Shown here: positions 28,104 through 36,548 of the stretch, piece after piece
How positions within the stretch are numbered: position 1 is the stretch's first letter
Layout: each line of letters opens with the position of its first letter
Notes under the pieces: generated by a model
Database searches by the model: none
Told to the model about the DNA's origin: nothing
What the model saw: only the letters and a program-made list of their open reading frames with translations
Source: Serpentinicella alkaliphila
Lineage (GTDB): Bacteria; Bacillota; Clostridia; Peptostreptococcales; Natronincolaceae
Length of the DNA stretch: 64,000 bases
Direction of reading: 5' to 3'
Assembly (NCBI RefSeq): GCF_018141405.1
Contig: NZ_CP058648.1
Span: 1,503,001-1,567,000, forward strand
Program-made: the position numbers and the translations under genes

Positions 28104-29762
28104 TTGAGTATATCTTATTTGAAAAATTTAATTTGTAGCAAAGATTATATGCCTAGTGAACTAAAAGTTGACTATAGTGATGATTTTAAGCTTGAAAGAC
28201 TAAAGACAAATCTACAAATAGAAAAGAATTTTGCTATTATATTAACTATATTGAGCTCTATAATGTTTATTGTACAATTTAGTCGATTTAATCCAACGGA
28301 AAATGCAAATGCGATTACAAATGTATTCTACTTAAGAGCTTTTATTTTAGTATTTAATATTTTAGCTTTATTAATAATGAATAAAATTATTAAAAACAAT
28401 TTATTTGCAAAAGGGATAGCTAAATATATGCACTACTCATATATTGGTGTGACATTGATTTGGTCTATACTCTTAGTGATTAATGCACAGTATATTCATG
28501 GGCAAATTACTGCGTATATTATTACTCTTTTTTGCCTTTCAACTATTATTCATCTAGATAAAATAGAAAGATTTACTTTTATTGGGCTTTCCTATACGGC
28601 TTTAATATTCGGAATAACGAAAACTCCTATTACAACAACTCAACTGTATGGTCATATAATAAATGGTACACATCTTGTAGTATTGGCTTATTACATATCA
28701 TATAGAGTTTATAAGCAGTACGAAGATAATTATCAAAAAACTAAAAAGATAAAAGAGGATTCAGAGACGATATTAAAGCTAAATAATGAGCTAGAGAAAA
28801 CTATACGCAGAAGGACTACTGCTCTTATAAGAAAGCATAAAAGATTGGTCGAAGAAATACACAGGAGATACGATACAAGTCTAGAATTGTTAAAGGTTCA
28901 TAATAAATATACTACTGAGAAATATGAATTAGAAAAGGCTATAGAACAAGAAAAGGTAAAAATATTATTCTTAACAAATATGTCTCACGAGTTAAGAACG
29001 CCACTAAATATTATTTTTTCCGCTCAGCAAATGATAGACAGTTCATTAGAAGGTGAATTAGACAAAATAAAAAAAGATAAGATAATTAAATTTTCTAGAA
29101 TGATAAAACAAAACTCTTATAGGCTAATTAGATTGATTAATAATCTTATCGATATAACAAAAATCGATGCGGGGAATTATATAGTTAGAAAAAGAAATGT
29201 AGACATAGTTAAATTAATGGAGGACATTTATAATTCATTTTATGAATATATATCAAACAAGAAAATTAAAGCAACATTCAATTCTTATCTAACATCGAAA
29301 ATAATAGCCTGTGACCCGGAACAAATAGAAAGAATAGTGCTAAACCTACTGGCTAATGCTGCTAAATTTCTACCCAGTGACGGAGTAATATGCGTTGAAA
29401 TATATGAAAAAGACAATATGTTTATATTTAAAGTGGAGGACAATGGCATAGGCATACCAGCAGAATTACATGAGGCAATATTTGAAAGATTTATGCAAGT
29501 AGATAAAACTATAACTAGAAGTCATGAAGGAAGTGGAATAGGCCTTTCCATTGTAAAAAACTTTGTAGATATGCATGGGGGGAATGTATATGTTAAAAGT
29601 GAGGTCGGTAAAGGTAGCACATTCTTTGTAGAATTACCAATGGAACAGATGGTAGAAGATGATCAGGAGGTATTTAATAAGGATATAATAGCTAACAATA
29701 GGATAGAGAAAATAAATATTGAATTCTCCGATATATATTTTAGAGGGAAAGGTGTGAGTTAG
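28104..29762 (+). CDS. Membrane sensor histidine kinase (orphan)
   Basis: A 552-residue kinase. About six hydrophobic segments lie between residues 38 and 210, followed by a coiled linker to about residue 290. The HisKA domain has FLTNMSHELRTPLNII with the phospho-accepting His near residue 296. The HATPase domain has the N box (IVLNLLANAAKF), G1 (VEDNGIGIP), F (FERFMQVDK) and G2 (GSGIGLSIVKNF) motifs. The start is TTG 28104 with GGGGGTG upstream. No response regulator is adjacent. The membrane part is not a sensor type I recognise. Confidence 0.9.
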   Translation: MSISYLKNLICSKDYMPSELKVDYSDDFKLERLKTNLQIEKNFAIILTILSSIMFIVQFSRFNPTENANAITNVFYLRAFILVFNILALLIMNKIIKNNLFAKGIAKYMHYSYIGVTLIWSILLVINAQYIHGQITAYIITLFCLSTIIHLDKIERFTFIGLSYTALIFGITKTPITTTQLYGHIINGTHLVVLAYYISYRVYKQYEDNYQKTKKIKEDSETILKLNNELEKTIRRRTTALIRKHKRLVEEIHRRYDTSLELLKVHNKYTTEKYELEKAIEQEKVKILFLTNMSHELRTPLNIIFSAQQMIDSSLEGELDKIKKDKIIKFSRMIKQNSYRLIRLINNLIDITKIDAGNYIVRKRNVDIVKLMEDIYNSFYEYISNKKIKATFNSYLTSKIIACDPEQIERIVLNLLANAAKFLPSDGVICVEIYEKDNMFIFKVEDNGIGIPAELHEAIFERFMQVDKTITRSHEGSGIGLSIVKNFVDMHGGNVYVKSEVGKGSTFFVELPMEQMVEDDQEVFNKDIIANNRIEKINIEFSDIYFRGKGVS

Positions 29763-29874
29763 TGGGAAATAATTATTATTAAAATTTATTTTTAATATAT
29801 ACCTATTTAGGGTATAAATAAATATATATTAATAAATGGTAAAGAAAAATATTAATATGAAGGGTGGTTATCAA

Positions 29875-30324
29875 ATGTTAGTAAAAGAGATAATGAATAG
29901 AGATGTAATTACGGTTACAGAAGAGAATACGGTTGAAGATGTAATTAAATTATTATTAGAACACAATATTAGTGGGGTACCTGTAATTAATGAAGAAAAA
30001 AAAGTAGTAGGAATTGTTACAGAAGGAGATATTATATTTAGAAGCAAGAAATTACAGATACCTACATATTTCACCATTCTTGATAGCTATATTTTTCTAG
30101 AGAGCACTAAAAACTTTGAGAATGATTTGAAAAAAATGGTAGCATACAAAGTGACGGATATTATGACTAAAAAGGTATTTACTGTTGAACAAGAAGCAAC
30201 AATAGAAGATATTGCAACATTGATGACTACTAAAAAAATTAACCGTATACCAATTGTTGATAAGGGTGTATTGGTAGGAATTGTAAGTCGAAGAGATATT
30301 ATAAAGGCATACGCTAAGGAATAA
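29875..30324 (+). CDS. CBS-domain pair protein
   Basis: A 149-residue protein made of two CBS domains. The first is KEIMNRDVITVTEENTVEDV...GIVTEGDI and the second is VTDIMTKKVFTVEQEATIED...GIVSRRDI. Such proteins bind AMP, ATP or other adenosyl ligands and act as energy or ionic sensors. ATG 29875 has AAGGGTGG 9 bases upstream; the in-frame ATG at 29836 has no clear site. It sits between the orphan kinase and the Mrp operon but has its own spacing from both. Confidence 0.92.
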   Translation: MLVKEIMNRDVITVTEENTVEDVIKLLLEHNISGVPVINEEKKVVGIVTEGDIIFRSKKLQIPTYFTILDSYIFLESTKNFENDLKKMVAYKVTDIMTKKVFTVEQEATIEDIATLMTTKKINRIPIVDKGVLVGIVSRRDIIKAYAKE

Positions 30325-30429
30325 TTTTTATTGAAATTAGTGTTTTTTAAACTGATTAAAATTTATTATGAAAAAAATGTAAAAAACAAAAATTAGTACT
30401 TGACAAATAAATAACAATACTATGTATGG

Positions 30430-30465
30430 GATGAATGTTTTGATATAATAATAAAAACATTCATC
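30430..30465. promoter_or_regulatory. Inverted repeat with embedded extended -10 promoter upstream of the Mrp operon
   Basis: GATGAATGTTTT (30430-30441) and AAAACATTCATC (30454-30465) are perfect 12-base inverted repeats with a 12-base spacer. The spacer holds TATAAT at 30444-30449 preceded by TG one base earlier, an extended -10 motif. A repressor bound here would cover the promoter. A TTTATATTTTT tail after it also allows a terminator reading. A TTGACA at 30400-30405 is too far for this -10. Confidence 0.55.
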
Positions 30466-30513
30466 TTTATATTTTTACTAAAAGTTGAGAAAATATTGTT
30501 ATAGAGGTGTTAT

Positions 30514-31014
30514 ATGAAAAGTAAATATAATGTAATACTATTTATTTTACTAATTACATTTTGGATAATTTTGACTCCGATAATTAATTTTCTGTCAGTT
30601 TTAATTGGTGCGGTAATTTCCTTGCTTATTGTCTTATATTCTAGAGATATAGCTTTTAAGGATGAGGAAATGCCAGATTATACATTGATTAATTTAATTA
30701 CTTACTTAAAATTCATATTAATTTTAATAGTTGAAATTATTAAATCGAATATTAGTGTTGCTAAAATTGTTTTAAATCCATCATTACCTTTAAGTCCATG
30801 CTTTGTTAAGGTGCCAGTGAAGTTTAAAAATGATGTGCTTAACGTTATTTTCGCTAATGCGGTTACTTTAACTCCGGGTACAATAACTGTAGATATGCAA
30901 GAGGATGGATTTATTATTCATGCCTTAACTAAAGAAGCTGCTGAAGGAATGACTAACTCCGTTATAGAGCAGTATTGTCGTAGATTAGAAGATGGTGGTA
31001 TAAAGAATAATTAG
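30514..31014 (+). CDS. mnhE: Mrp antiporter subunit E (MrpE/MbhA-like)
   Basis: A 166-residue membrane protein of the MrpE family, with two or three N-terminal membrane helices (residues about 7-45 and 63-82) and a cytosolic tail. VKVPVKFKNDVLNVIFANAVTLTPGTITVD is the family signature. The start follows AGAGGTG. It is the first gene of a ten-gene operon; in known Mrp complexes E supports assembly and full cation exchange. Confidence 0.92.
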   Translation: MKSKYNVILFILLITFWIILTPIINFLSVLIGAVISLLIVLYSRDIAFKDEEMPDYTLINLITYLKFILILIVEIIKSNISVAKIVLNPSLPLSPCFVKVPVKFKNDVLNVIFANAVTLTPGTITVDMQEDGFIIHALTKEAAEGMTNSVIEQYCRRLEDGGIKNN

Positions 31015-31047
31015 CATCGATGTAATAATTACTAGGGAGGATAATTA

Positions 31048-31314
31048 ATGAGAGGTTTTGCTTTTATTGGAGCGACTATTTTTCTTTCAGTGTTAACACT
31101 GGCTTGTTTGTACAGAGCATATGCGGGCCCAACCCCTACAGATAGAGTAATCTCAATAAATGTTATAACTACAAAGATTACAACAATAATAGCGCTGTTA
31201 GCGACAATAACCTTAGATGACTCATTTGTTGATGTATCATTGGTCTATGCGATGACAGGATTTATAATGACAATCTGTGTAGCAAAATATGTAGAAAAAG
31301 GCAAATTGTTTTAA
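31048..31314 (+). CDS. mnhF: Mrp antiporter subunit F
   Basis: An 88-residue protein with three membrane helices. LYRAYAGPTPTDRVISINVITTK is the MrpF signature and includes the conserved Pro-Asp-Arg group. GGGAGG precedes the ATG. It is 33 bases after mnhE and 14 bases before mnhG. Confidence 0.93.
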   Translation: MRGFAFIGATIFLSVLTLACLYRAYAGPTPTDRVISINVITTKITTIIALLATITLDDSFVDVSLVYAMTGFIMTICVAKYVEKGKLF

Positions 31315-31328
31315 GGGAGTGAATAACT

Positions 31329-31616
31329 GTGGATGCATTTAAAGATATTATTATAGTAATATTAGTATTAGGTGGATTGTTTTTCTTTCTTGTAGGAACG
31401 ATTGGACTACTTAGAATGCCAGATGTGTTCTGTCGTATGCATGCAACTGCTAAAAGTGACACCCTGGGTCTAGGTTTGATTCTACTTGCTTTAGCAATTC
31501 ACCATGGTATTAGTTTAATCTCAATTAAGCTATTTATTATTATTACGTTTATTTGGTTAACAAATCCTACGGCTTCTCATATTATTGCAAAGTCTGAATG
31601 GAACGGAAAAGAATAA
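31329..31616 (+). CDS. mnhG: Mrp antiporter subunit G
   Basis: A 95-residue protein with three membrane helices. GLLRMPDVFCRMHATAKSDTLGLGL is the MrpG signature. The start is GTG 31329 with AAGGGAGTG upstream. Confidence 0.93.
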   Translation: MDAFKDIIIVILVLGGLFFFLVGTIGLLRMPDVFCRMHATAKSDTLGLGLILLALAIHHGISLISIKLFIIITFIWLTNPTASHIIAKSEWNGKE

Positions 31617-31646
31617 TTTAATGGTTGCAGGAAGAGGTGTGGCGAT

Positions 31647-31886
31647 ATGGAAATTTTAAATATAGTACTCATTATATTTTTAATTGTTTGTGCAGTAGCA
31701 GTAGAAAAAACAAAAGATTTACTAGGTTGCGTTATAATATTTGGTGCTTACGGTTTAACAATGGCTATACTATGGCTTATGCTAAAGGCACCGGACATAG
31801 CTTTAACTGAGGCAGCTATTGGAGCAGGCGCAACAACAGCTATCTTAATAGCGACTATAAGTAGGACTAGGAGGATAGAAAAGTGA
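31647..31886 (+). CDS. MbhD-like subunit (split MrpA C-terminal part)
   Basis: A 79-residue membrane protein with MLKAPDIALTEAAIGAGATTAILIATI, the conserved block found in the C-terminal part of MrpA and in MbhD of archaeal hydrogenases. It has about three helices. AAGAGGTG precedes ATG. In classical MrpA this segment is fused to the large antiporter domain; here it is a separate gene. Confidence 0.9.
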   Translation: MEILNIVLIIFLIVCAVAVEKTKDLLGCVIIFGAYGLTMAILWLMLKAPDIALTEAAIGAGATTAILIATISRTRRIEK

Positions 31887-32176
31887 AAAAGTTCTTCACT
31901 ATGTATGTATTAGTTTGTCTTTTAATTGTTATGATAGCTGGAATTCTAGAAATACCTGCTATAGGTGATCCAAATAATCCTAGTTATAACGAGGTGGCTT
32001 TGTATTATATAGAAAATGCTGTTGAAGATACAAAAAGTCCTAATGCTGTAACTGCAGTCTTAAAGTATTATAGAGGAACGGATACTTTATTAGAGGCTGG
32101 GGTTTTATTTACATCAATTGTTGCTGTGATGTCAGTTTTAAGAGGGAATAAGTCAGAGAGTAAAAAAGAGGTGTAG
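31883..32176 (+). CDS. MbhE-like subunit (split MrpA/MrpB segment)
   Basis: A 97-residue protein with an N-terminal helix, an external loop (GDPNNPSYNEVALYYIENAVEDT) and YRGTDTLLEAGVLFTSIVAVMSVL. The last block is conserved in MbhE and the MrpA tail. The GTG start overlaps the upstream stop by four bases and AGGAGG lies before it. No separate MrpA exists in the operon. Confidence 0.88.
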   Translation: MKKFFTMYVLVCLLIVMIAGILEIPAIGDPNNPSYNEVALYYIENAVEDTKSPNAVTAVLKYYRGTDTLLEAGVLFTSIVAVMSVLRGNKSESKKEV

Positions 32177-32180
32177 TGTA

Positions 32181-32639
32181 ATGGATGATATTATTGTAAG
32201 AATTATTTCTAGATTTGTAATTCCTTATATTTACCTTTATGGTATTTACGTTGTTATACATGGTAGTATTTCTCCCGGTGGAGGATTTGCAGGTGGGGCA
32301 ATCATCGGTTCTGCTTTTGTTTTATACACCTTGGTATTTGGTTTAAAACGGGCTCAGTTAAAGATACCATATAAATTTTTTAAAAGAAGAATAGAAGGAC
32401 TTATGTGTTTTATATTTATGGCGTTTATAGTTGTATTTATGGGATATGATGTGCAAAAAATTCGGGAATTAGGGGCTTATGCTTTAAGTGTTGGTGAAAG
32501 TGTCAAACCTGAACTTCTTTCAACAGTAACTATTGGAATTGGTATGATGGTTGCTGTAACATTGATAAGCTTATTTCATATATTTATTAAGGAGGATAAA
32601 TTCAGTGGAAATAGTACAGGCGATAGCGGGCAGAATTAA
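32181..32639 (+). CDS. mnhB: Mrp antiporter subunit B
   Basis: A 152-residue membrane protein with four helices. GSISPGGGFAGGAIIGSAFVLY is the MnhB signature. AAAGAGGTG lies upstream. It overlaps the mnhC start by 35 bases. Confidence 0.92.
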   Translation: MDDIIVRIISRFVIPYIYLYGIYVVIHGSISPGGGFAGGAIIGSAFVLYTLVFGLKRAQLKIPYKFFKRRIEGLMCFIFMAFIVVFMGYDVQKIRELGAYALSVGESVKPELLSTVTIGIGMMVAVTLISLFHIFIKEDKFSGNSTGDSGQN

Positions 32640-32991
32640 TTATATAGGTGCTGCAGTTTTATTTGTAATAGGCTTATATACTGTGCTAACTAACCACAAT
32701 TTAATAAAAAAAGTTATTGGTATAAACATTATGGAAACAGCAGTTTTCTTATTAATGGTTTCTGTTGGTTATGTTGCTGGGGCAAATTCACCAATACTTG
32801 GTTTAACTAAAGAGGCCTCACTGGGCCTATATGTGAACCCCTTGCCTACGTGTTTGATTTTAACAGGTATAGTTGTAGCAGTGAGTATAACAGCATATTC
32901 CCTTAGTTTAATTATTAAAATATACGAAGTATACGGTACTATAGAGTTAGATGAAATTATGGAGTTAAGGAGTGATCAGGCCATTGATTAG
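32605..32991 (+). CDS. mnhC: Mrp antiporter subunit C (NuoK-like)
   Basis: A 128-residue NuoK-like protein with three helices. LFVIGLYTVLTNHNLIKKVIGINIMETAVFLLMVSVGY carries the membrane Glu conserved in NuoK and MrpC, split here for brevity into helices one and two. The start is GTG 32605 with AAGGAGG at 32590-32596. It overlaps mnhB. Confidence 0.92.
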   Translation: MEIVQAIAGRINYIGAAVLFVIGLYTVLTNHNLIKKVIGINIMETAVFLLMVSVGYVAGANSPILGLTKEASLGLYVNPLPTCLILTGIVVAVSITAYSLSLIIKIYEVYGTIELDEIMELRSDQAID

Positions 32992-34468
32992 TATGCAGCT
33001 TCCACTATACATTTTACTTCTGCTATTGATGGCAGCAGTCATTATTCCGTTAATTACAAAAGAGCTTAATTTAAAGTCTAAAGTAGTTATTATAGGAACC
33101 TTGTTAATTACTGGATCCATGATGCTCTATACATTTGTTGGTGTATGGAGAAATGGGTCGTATCTTTACAATATAGGGAATTGGGGACAAAAGATAGGTA
33201 TACAGTTTAATATTGATATATTCTCAACATTTATGTCACTATTTATTATTATCCTATCTCTAATTATTATTATTTACTCTCTGAAGGACATTGAACACGA
33301 AATATCCGCTGATCAAATTTCACTTTATTATAGTTTGATTTTTCTTTTAATACTTGGGATGGTTGGCATTACGATTACTAACGATTTATTTAATACTTAT
33401 GTTTTTATGGAAATTTTAGCGATAACCTCATGTGCCATAATTTCTATTAAAAGATATAAGGAAAATTACATGGCATCCTTCAAATATTTGATGTTAAATA
33501 CTTTAGGTTCACTATCTTTTTTGTTCGGAGTAGCACTACTTTACATGGTTACTGGTTATTTGAATTTAGTAGAGATAAATATAATCATTAATGAAGTATG
33601 GCGGTTATACCCTACTAATTTATTGTTAGCCTTAGGATTGATGATAACAGGATTAGCAATTAAGGCAGCTGTTTTTCCATTGCACATTTGGCTACCAGAT
33701 GCACATTCATCTGCACCTACTCCGTCTAGTGCATTGTTATCAGGATTAGTAGTTAAAGTATATATATTTACAGCTATGAAACTGCTTTTTAGAGCTATAG
33801 GTTTACAAATTATTAATGAAATTGATATTCCAAGATTTATAACATATTTTGCGGCTCTAGGTATGATTTTAGGTTCTGTATTTGCTATTGGACAAAAGGA
33901 TATAAAAAGATTACTTGCTTATTCAAGTGTTGCTCAAATTGGATATATATTTTTGGGAATTGGAATTGGAACTGAACAAGGTTTAGCTGCAGGACTTTTT
34001 CATGTAATAACCCATGGATTAATGAAATCCTTATTATTCTTAAGTGCAGGGGCTATAATTTATAAGACCGGTAAGAGAGATATTAGAACCTTTCAGGGTA
34101 TAGGATATCAAATGCCTATAACTATGATTTTATTTACTATAGGCGCTTTGGGTATGATTGGAATACCAGGGCTTAATGGATTCATGAGTAAATGGTATTT
34201 AGGATTTGCAGTATTACAGATAAATCAACCAATTTTTTTAGTAATAATACTTATTAGTAGCTTCCTAAATGCAATGTATTATATGCCAATAATTATTACA
34301 GCCTTTTTAATGGGAAATGACGAGAAAAAAGAGGAAATGAGATTTGAGGAATTACCTAAATCTATGATTATACCTATGATTTTTATAGGGTTTCTATGTA
34401 TAGCAACTGGTTTCTTTCCTCAATTAATTATGAATGTAGTGCAAAGGGCAGTTCCAACGTTTTTATAA
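32984..34468 (+). CDS. mnhD: Mrp antiporter subunit D (NuoM/N-like)
   Basis: A proton-conducting antiporter-like subunit of about 494 residues and 14 helices. YVFMEIL has the key TM5 Glu (about residue 143), GLAIKAAVFPLHIWLPDAH the TM7 Lys (about 227) and the LPxAH motif, followed by SSAPTPSSALLSGLVVKV. IKRLLAYSSVAQIGYI and FHVITHGLMKSLLF are also family-typical. I prefer TTG 32984, nine bases after AAGGAGTG; GTG 32972 and ATG 32993 are alternatives. It overlaps mnhC by eight bases. Confidence 0.94.
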   Translation: MISMQLPLYILLLLLMAAVIIPLITKELNLKSKVVIIGTLLITGSMMLYTFVGVWRNGSYLYNIGNWGQKIGIQFNIDIFSTFMSLFIIILSLIIIIYSLKDIEHEISADQISLYYSLIFLLILGMVGITITNDLFNTYVFMEILAITSCAIISIKRYKENYMASFKYLMLNTLGSLSFLFGVALLYMVTGYLNLVEINIIINEVWRLYPTNLLLALGLMITGLAIKAAVFPLHIWLPDAHSSAPTPSSALLSGLVVKVYIFTAMKLLFRAIGLQIINEIDIPRFITYFAALGMILGSVFAIGQKDIKRLLAYSSVAQIGYIFLGIGIGTEQGLAAGLFHVITHGLMKSLLFLSAGAIIYKTGKRDIRTFQGIGYQMPITMILFTIGALGMIGIPGLNGFMSKWYLGFAVLQINQPIFLVIILISSFLNAMYYMPIIITAFLMGNDEKKEEMRFEELPKSMIIPMIFIGFLCIATGFFPQLIMNVVQRAVPTFL

Positions 34469-34496
34469 TGAAATTTAAAAAAAGGGAGAATAAAAA

Positions 34497-36530
34497 ATGT
34501 ATGCTTCAAAGGGAGTTGTAAAAGAGAGATCTAAAAAGGGGTTAGACTTATTTTCGATAAATTGTATTTTTGTCGTATTAGGTTTGATTGTGATGCTATC
34601 TTTAATTATAGTAGAAACTTTACCAAGGACGAATAATGCATTTCTAACTCAAGTAGCAATGCCTTTGCATAGTATAGCAGTTACATTCTTAAACTTTAAA
34701 TATAAACACTTACCTTTGTTTATAATTACGCTTCCATTTTTCGTAGGGCCTATAGAGGCAATTGTAGGAAGAAAGTCAGAGGACTTAAGGGATTTTACTG
34801 TTGTCGATTCTACATTTATTACTTTTATAGCTATTTTACTGATGTATCCACAGGTGGCTAGAGGTGGACTTAGCTACGTAATGCCATGGGTTTTCGGTCA
34901 TGGATTATCATTTAGAGTAGATATGTTTGGATTTATTATGTTAGTAACTTCTGGAATACTTTGGCTAGTAGTAACTATTTATGCCCATGACTATATGGGC
35001 ATTGAGAAGCATAGAAATAGATTCTATCTTTGGATGTCAATTACATTTGGTGGACTTTTAGGAACAATAATGGCGGGAGATATTTTAACGATGTTTTTAT
35101 TTTTCGAAATAATGACATTTAGTTCATATATGTTAGTTGCTCACAATCAGTCAAAGGAGTCCATTTTAGCTGGAGATAGTTATATTTATATGGGAGTTGT
35201 AGGCGGACTTTTATTATTACTAGGAATCATTTTATTGTTTTCATATACGGGTACAATTAGTTTTGTGCCTTTGGCATCTCAGCTTGCTACTTTAGGTTGG
35301 AAAAAATATTTGATAATAATGTTATTTATCTGTGGATTTGGAATAAAGGCAGGTATGCTACCACTGCATATTTGGCTACCAAGGGCACATCCAGTTGCAC
35401 CAACTCCTGCTAGTGCGTTACTATCTGGTATTTTAATAAAAGTAGGGGCATACGGTATGCTAAGAGTTGCTACAAGCTTCTTTGTTCCTGCGATGAATGA
35501 AATATCCGGTTACGGAGACCCACTCTGGGAAGTATCTGAGAAGCTAGGTATAATGATTATATGGGTTGGTATCATTACCATGGCTGTTGGGGTATTTATG
35601 GCTCTTCAACAAAGTAATATGAAAAAGATGCTTGCTTATCACAGTATAAGTCAGATGGGATATATTATTATGGGCATTGGTGTTGCATCATATTTGGGCT
35701 ATAAGGGGTCAATGGGTTTCACTGGAAGCATATATCATATAATTAATCATGCCCTATATAAGGGTTTACTATTTATGGTTGTAGGCCTAATTTATCTTCG
35801 AACAAAAGAGTTAAATATGTATAAATTAGGTGGATTGTGGAAAAAACTACCATTCACTGCGTTCGTTTGTTTTGTGGCTATTTTAGGTATTACAGGAATG
35901 CCTGGATTTAATGGGTTTGCTAGTAAGTCAATTTTGCACCATGCAATAATTGAGGCATATACCTATGGTCATCCTGTTTTTAAGTATGCAGAAATCACTT
36001 TTACAATAGTAAGTGCGGGGACAGTCTGCTCTTTTATAAAGCTATTTGTCTACGTATTTTTAGGGAAATTACCTGAAGAGCATAAGAATATTGATGGAGA
36101 AAAGGGCATGATGGATTTAGCTATGGGTGCTCTGGCATTGATGATAATATTAATTGGTCAGGCGCCAAATTATCTGTTAAATCAGTTTATCATTCCTGCT
36201 GCTAGAAACCTAATTTATGATGCTGCATTTATAGATAAATATATAGTAAACATGAATTTCTTCAATAATAAAGACTTAATAGGTATGGTTTGGGTATATT
36301 TACTAGGTGTTCTAATCTTTCTAGTTTGTAAAAAGTTCGGATTATTTCATTTACACTTACCAGAGTGGCTTAGTATTGAGAATACTATATACAAACCTAT
36401 GTTTAGAGGTGTAATGCTTGCATCTAAGGGTATTACTAAGCGTTATGAGGCAGAATTAATTAATAGTGATGTTATTATTTATACTGTAGTATTAACTTCA
36501 ATGCTATTCCTACTGCTAAAGATTGTATAG
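34497..36530 (+). CDS. Large NuoL/MrpA-like antiporter subunit (first of a tandem pair)
   Basis: A 677-residue polytopic protein. An N-terminal extension of about 60 residues with an added membrane helix precedes the antiporter domain. FLFFEIMTF holds the TM5 Glu, GIKAGMLPLHIWLPRAH the TM7 Lys and the LPxAH His (H298), then APTPASALLSGILIKVG. MKKMLAYHSISQMGYI and IYHIINHALYKGLLF follow, as does GMPGFNGFASKS. The C-terminal 100 residues carry an amphipathic stretch and a final helix. It takes the place of the MrpA large domain. ATG 34497 has AAGGGAG upstream. Confidence 0.9.
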   Translation: MYASKGVVKERSKKGLDLFSINCIFVVLGLIVMLSLIIVETLPRTNNAFLTQVAMPLHSIAVTFLNFKYKHLPLFIITLPFFVGPIEAIVGRKSEDLRDFTVVDSTFITFIAILLMYPQVARGGLSYVMPWVFGHGLSFRVDMFGFIMLVTSGILWLVVTIYAHDYMGIEKHRNRFYLWMSITFGGLLGTIMAGDILTMFLFFEIMTFSSYMLVAHNQSKESILAGDSYIYMGVVGGLLLLLGIILLFSYTGTISFVPLASQLATLGWKKYLIIMLFICGFGIKAGMLPLHIWLPRAHPVAPTPASALLSGILIKVGAYGMLRVATSFFVPAMNEISGYGDPLWEVSEKLGIMIIWVGIITMAVGVFMALQQSNMKKMLAYHSISQMGYIIMGIGVASYLGYKGSMGFTGSIYHIINHALYKGLLFMVVGLIYLRTKELNMYKLGGLWKKLPFTAFVCFVAILGITGMPGFNGFASKSILHHAIIEAYTYGHPVFKYAEITFTIVSAGTVCSFIKLFVYVFLGKLPEEHKNIDGEKGMMDLAMGALALMIILIGQAPNYLLNQFIIPAARNLIYDAAFIDKYIVNMNFFNNKDLIGMVWVYLLGVLIFLVCKKFGLFHLHLPEWLSIENTIYKPMFRGVMLASKGITKRYEAELINSDVIIYTVVLTSMLFLLLKIV

Positions 36531-36548
36531 GTTTAAGGGAGGAGAACA

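Noticed and set aside
28104-30324. Kinase and CBS protein as a two-component pair
   Set aside because: The CBS protein has no receiver or output domain, so it is not a response regulator.
30400-30449. TTGACA and TATAAT as one promoter before the Mrp operon
   Set aside because: The spacing is 38 bases, far above 16-18; the extended -10 motif alone is a better explanation.
31625-31810. A 61-codon + strand frame overlapping the MbhD-like gene
   Set aside because: It is an out-of-frame shadow; the MbhD-like protein at 31647 has clear family motifs and its own ribosome site.
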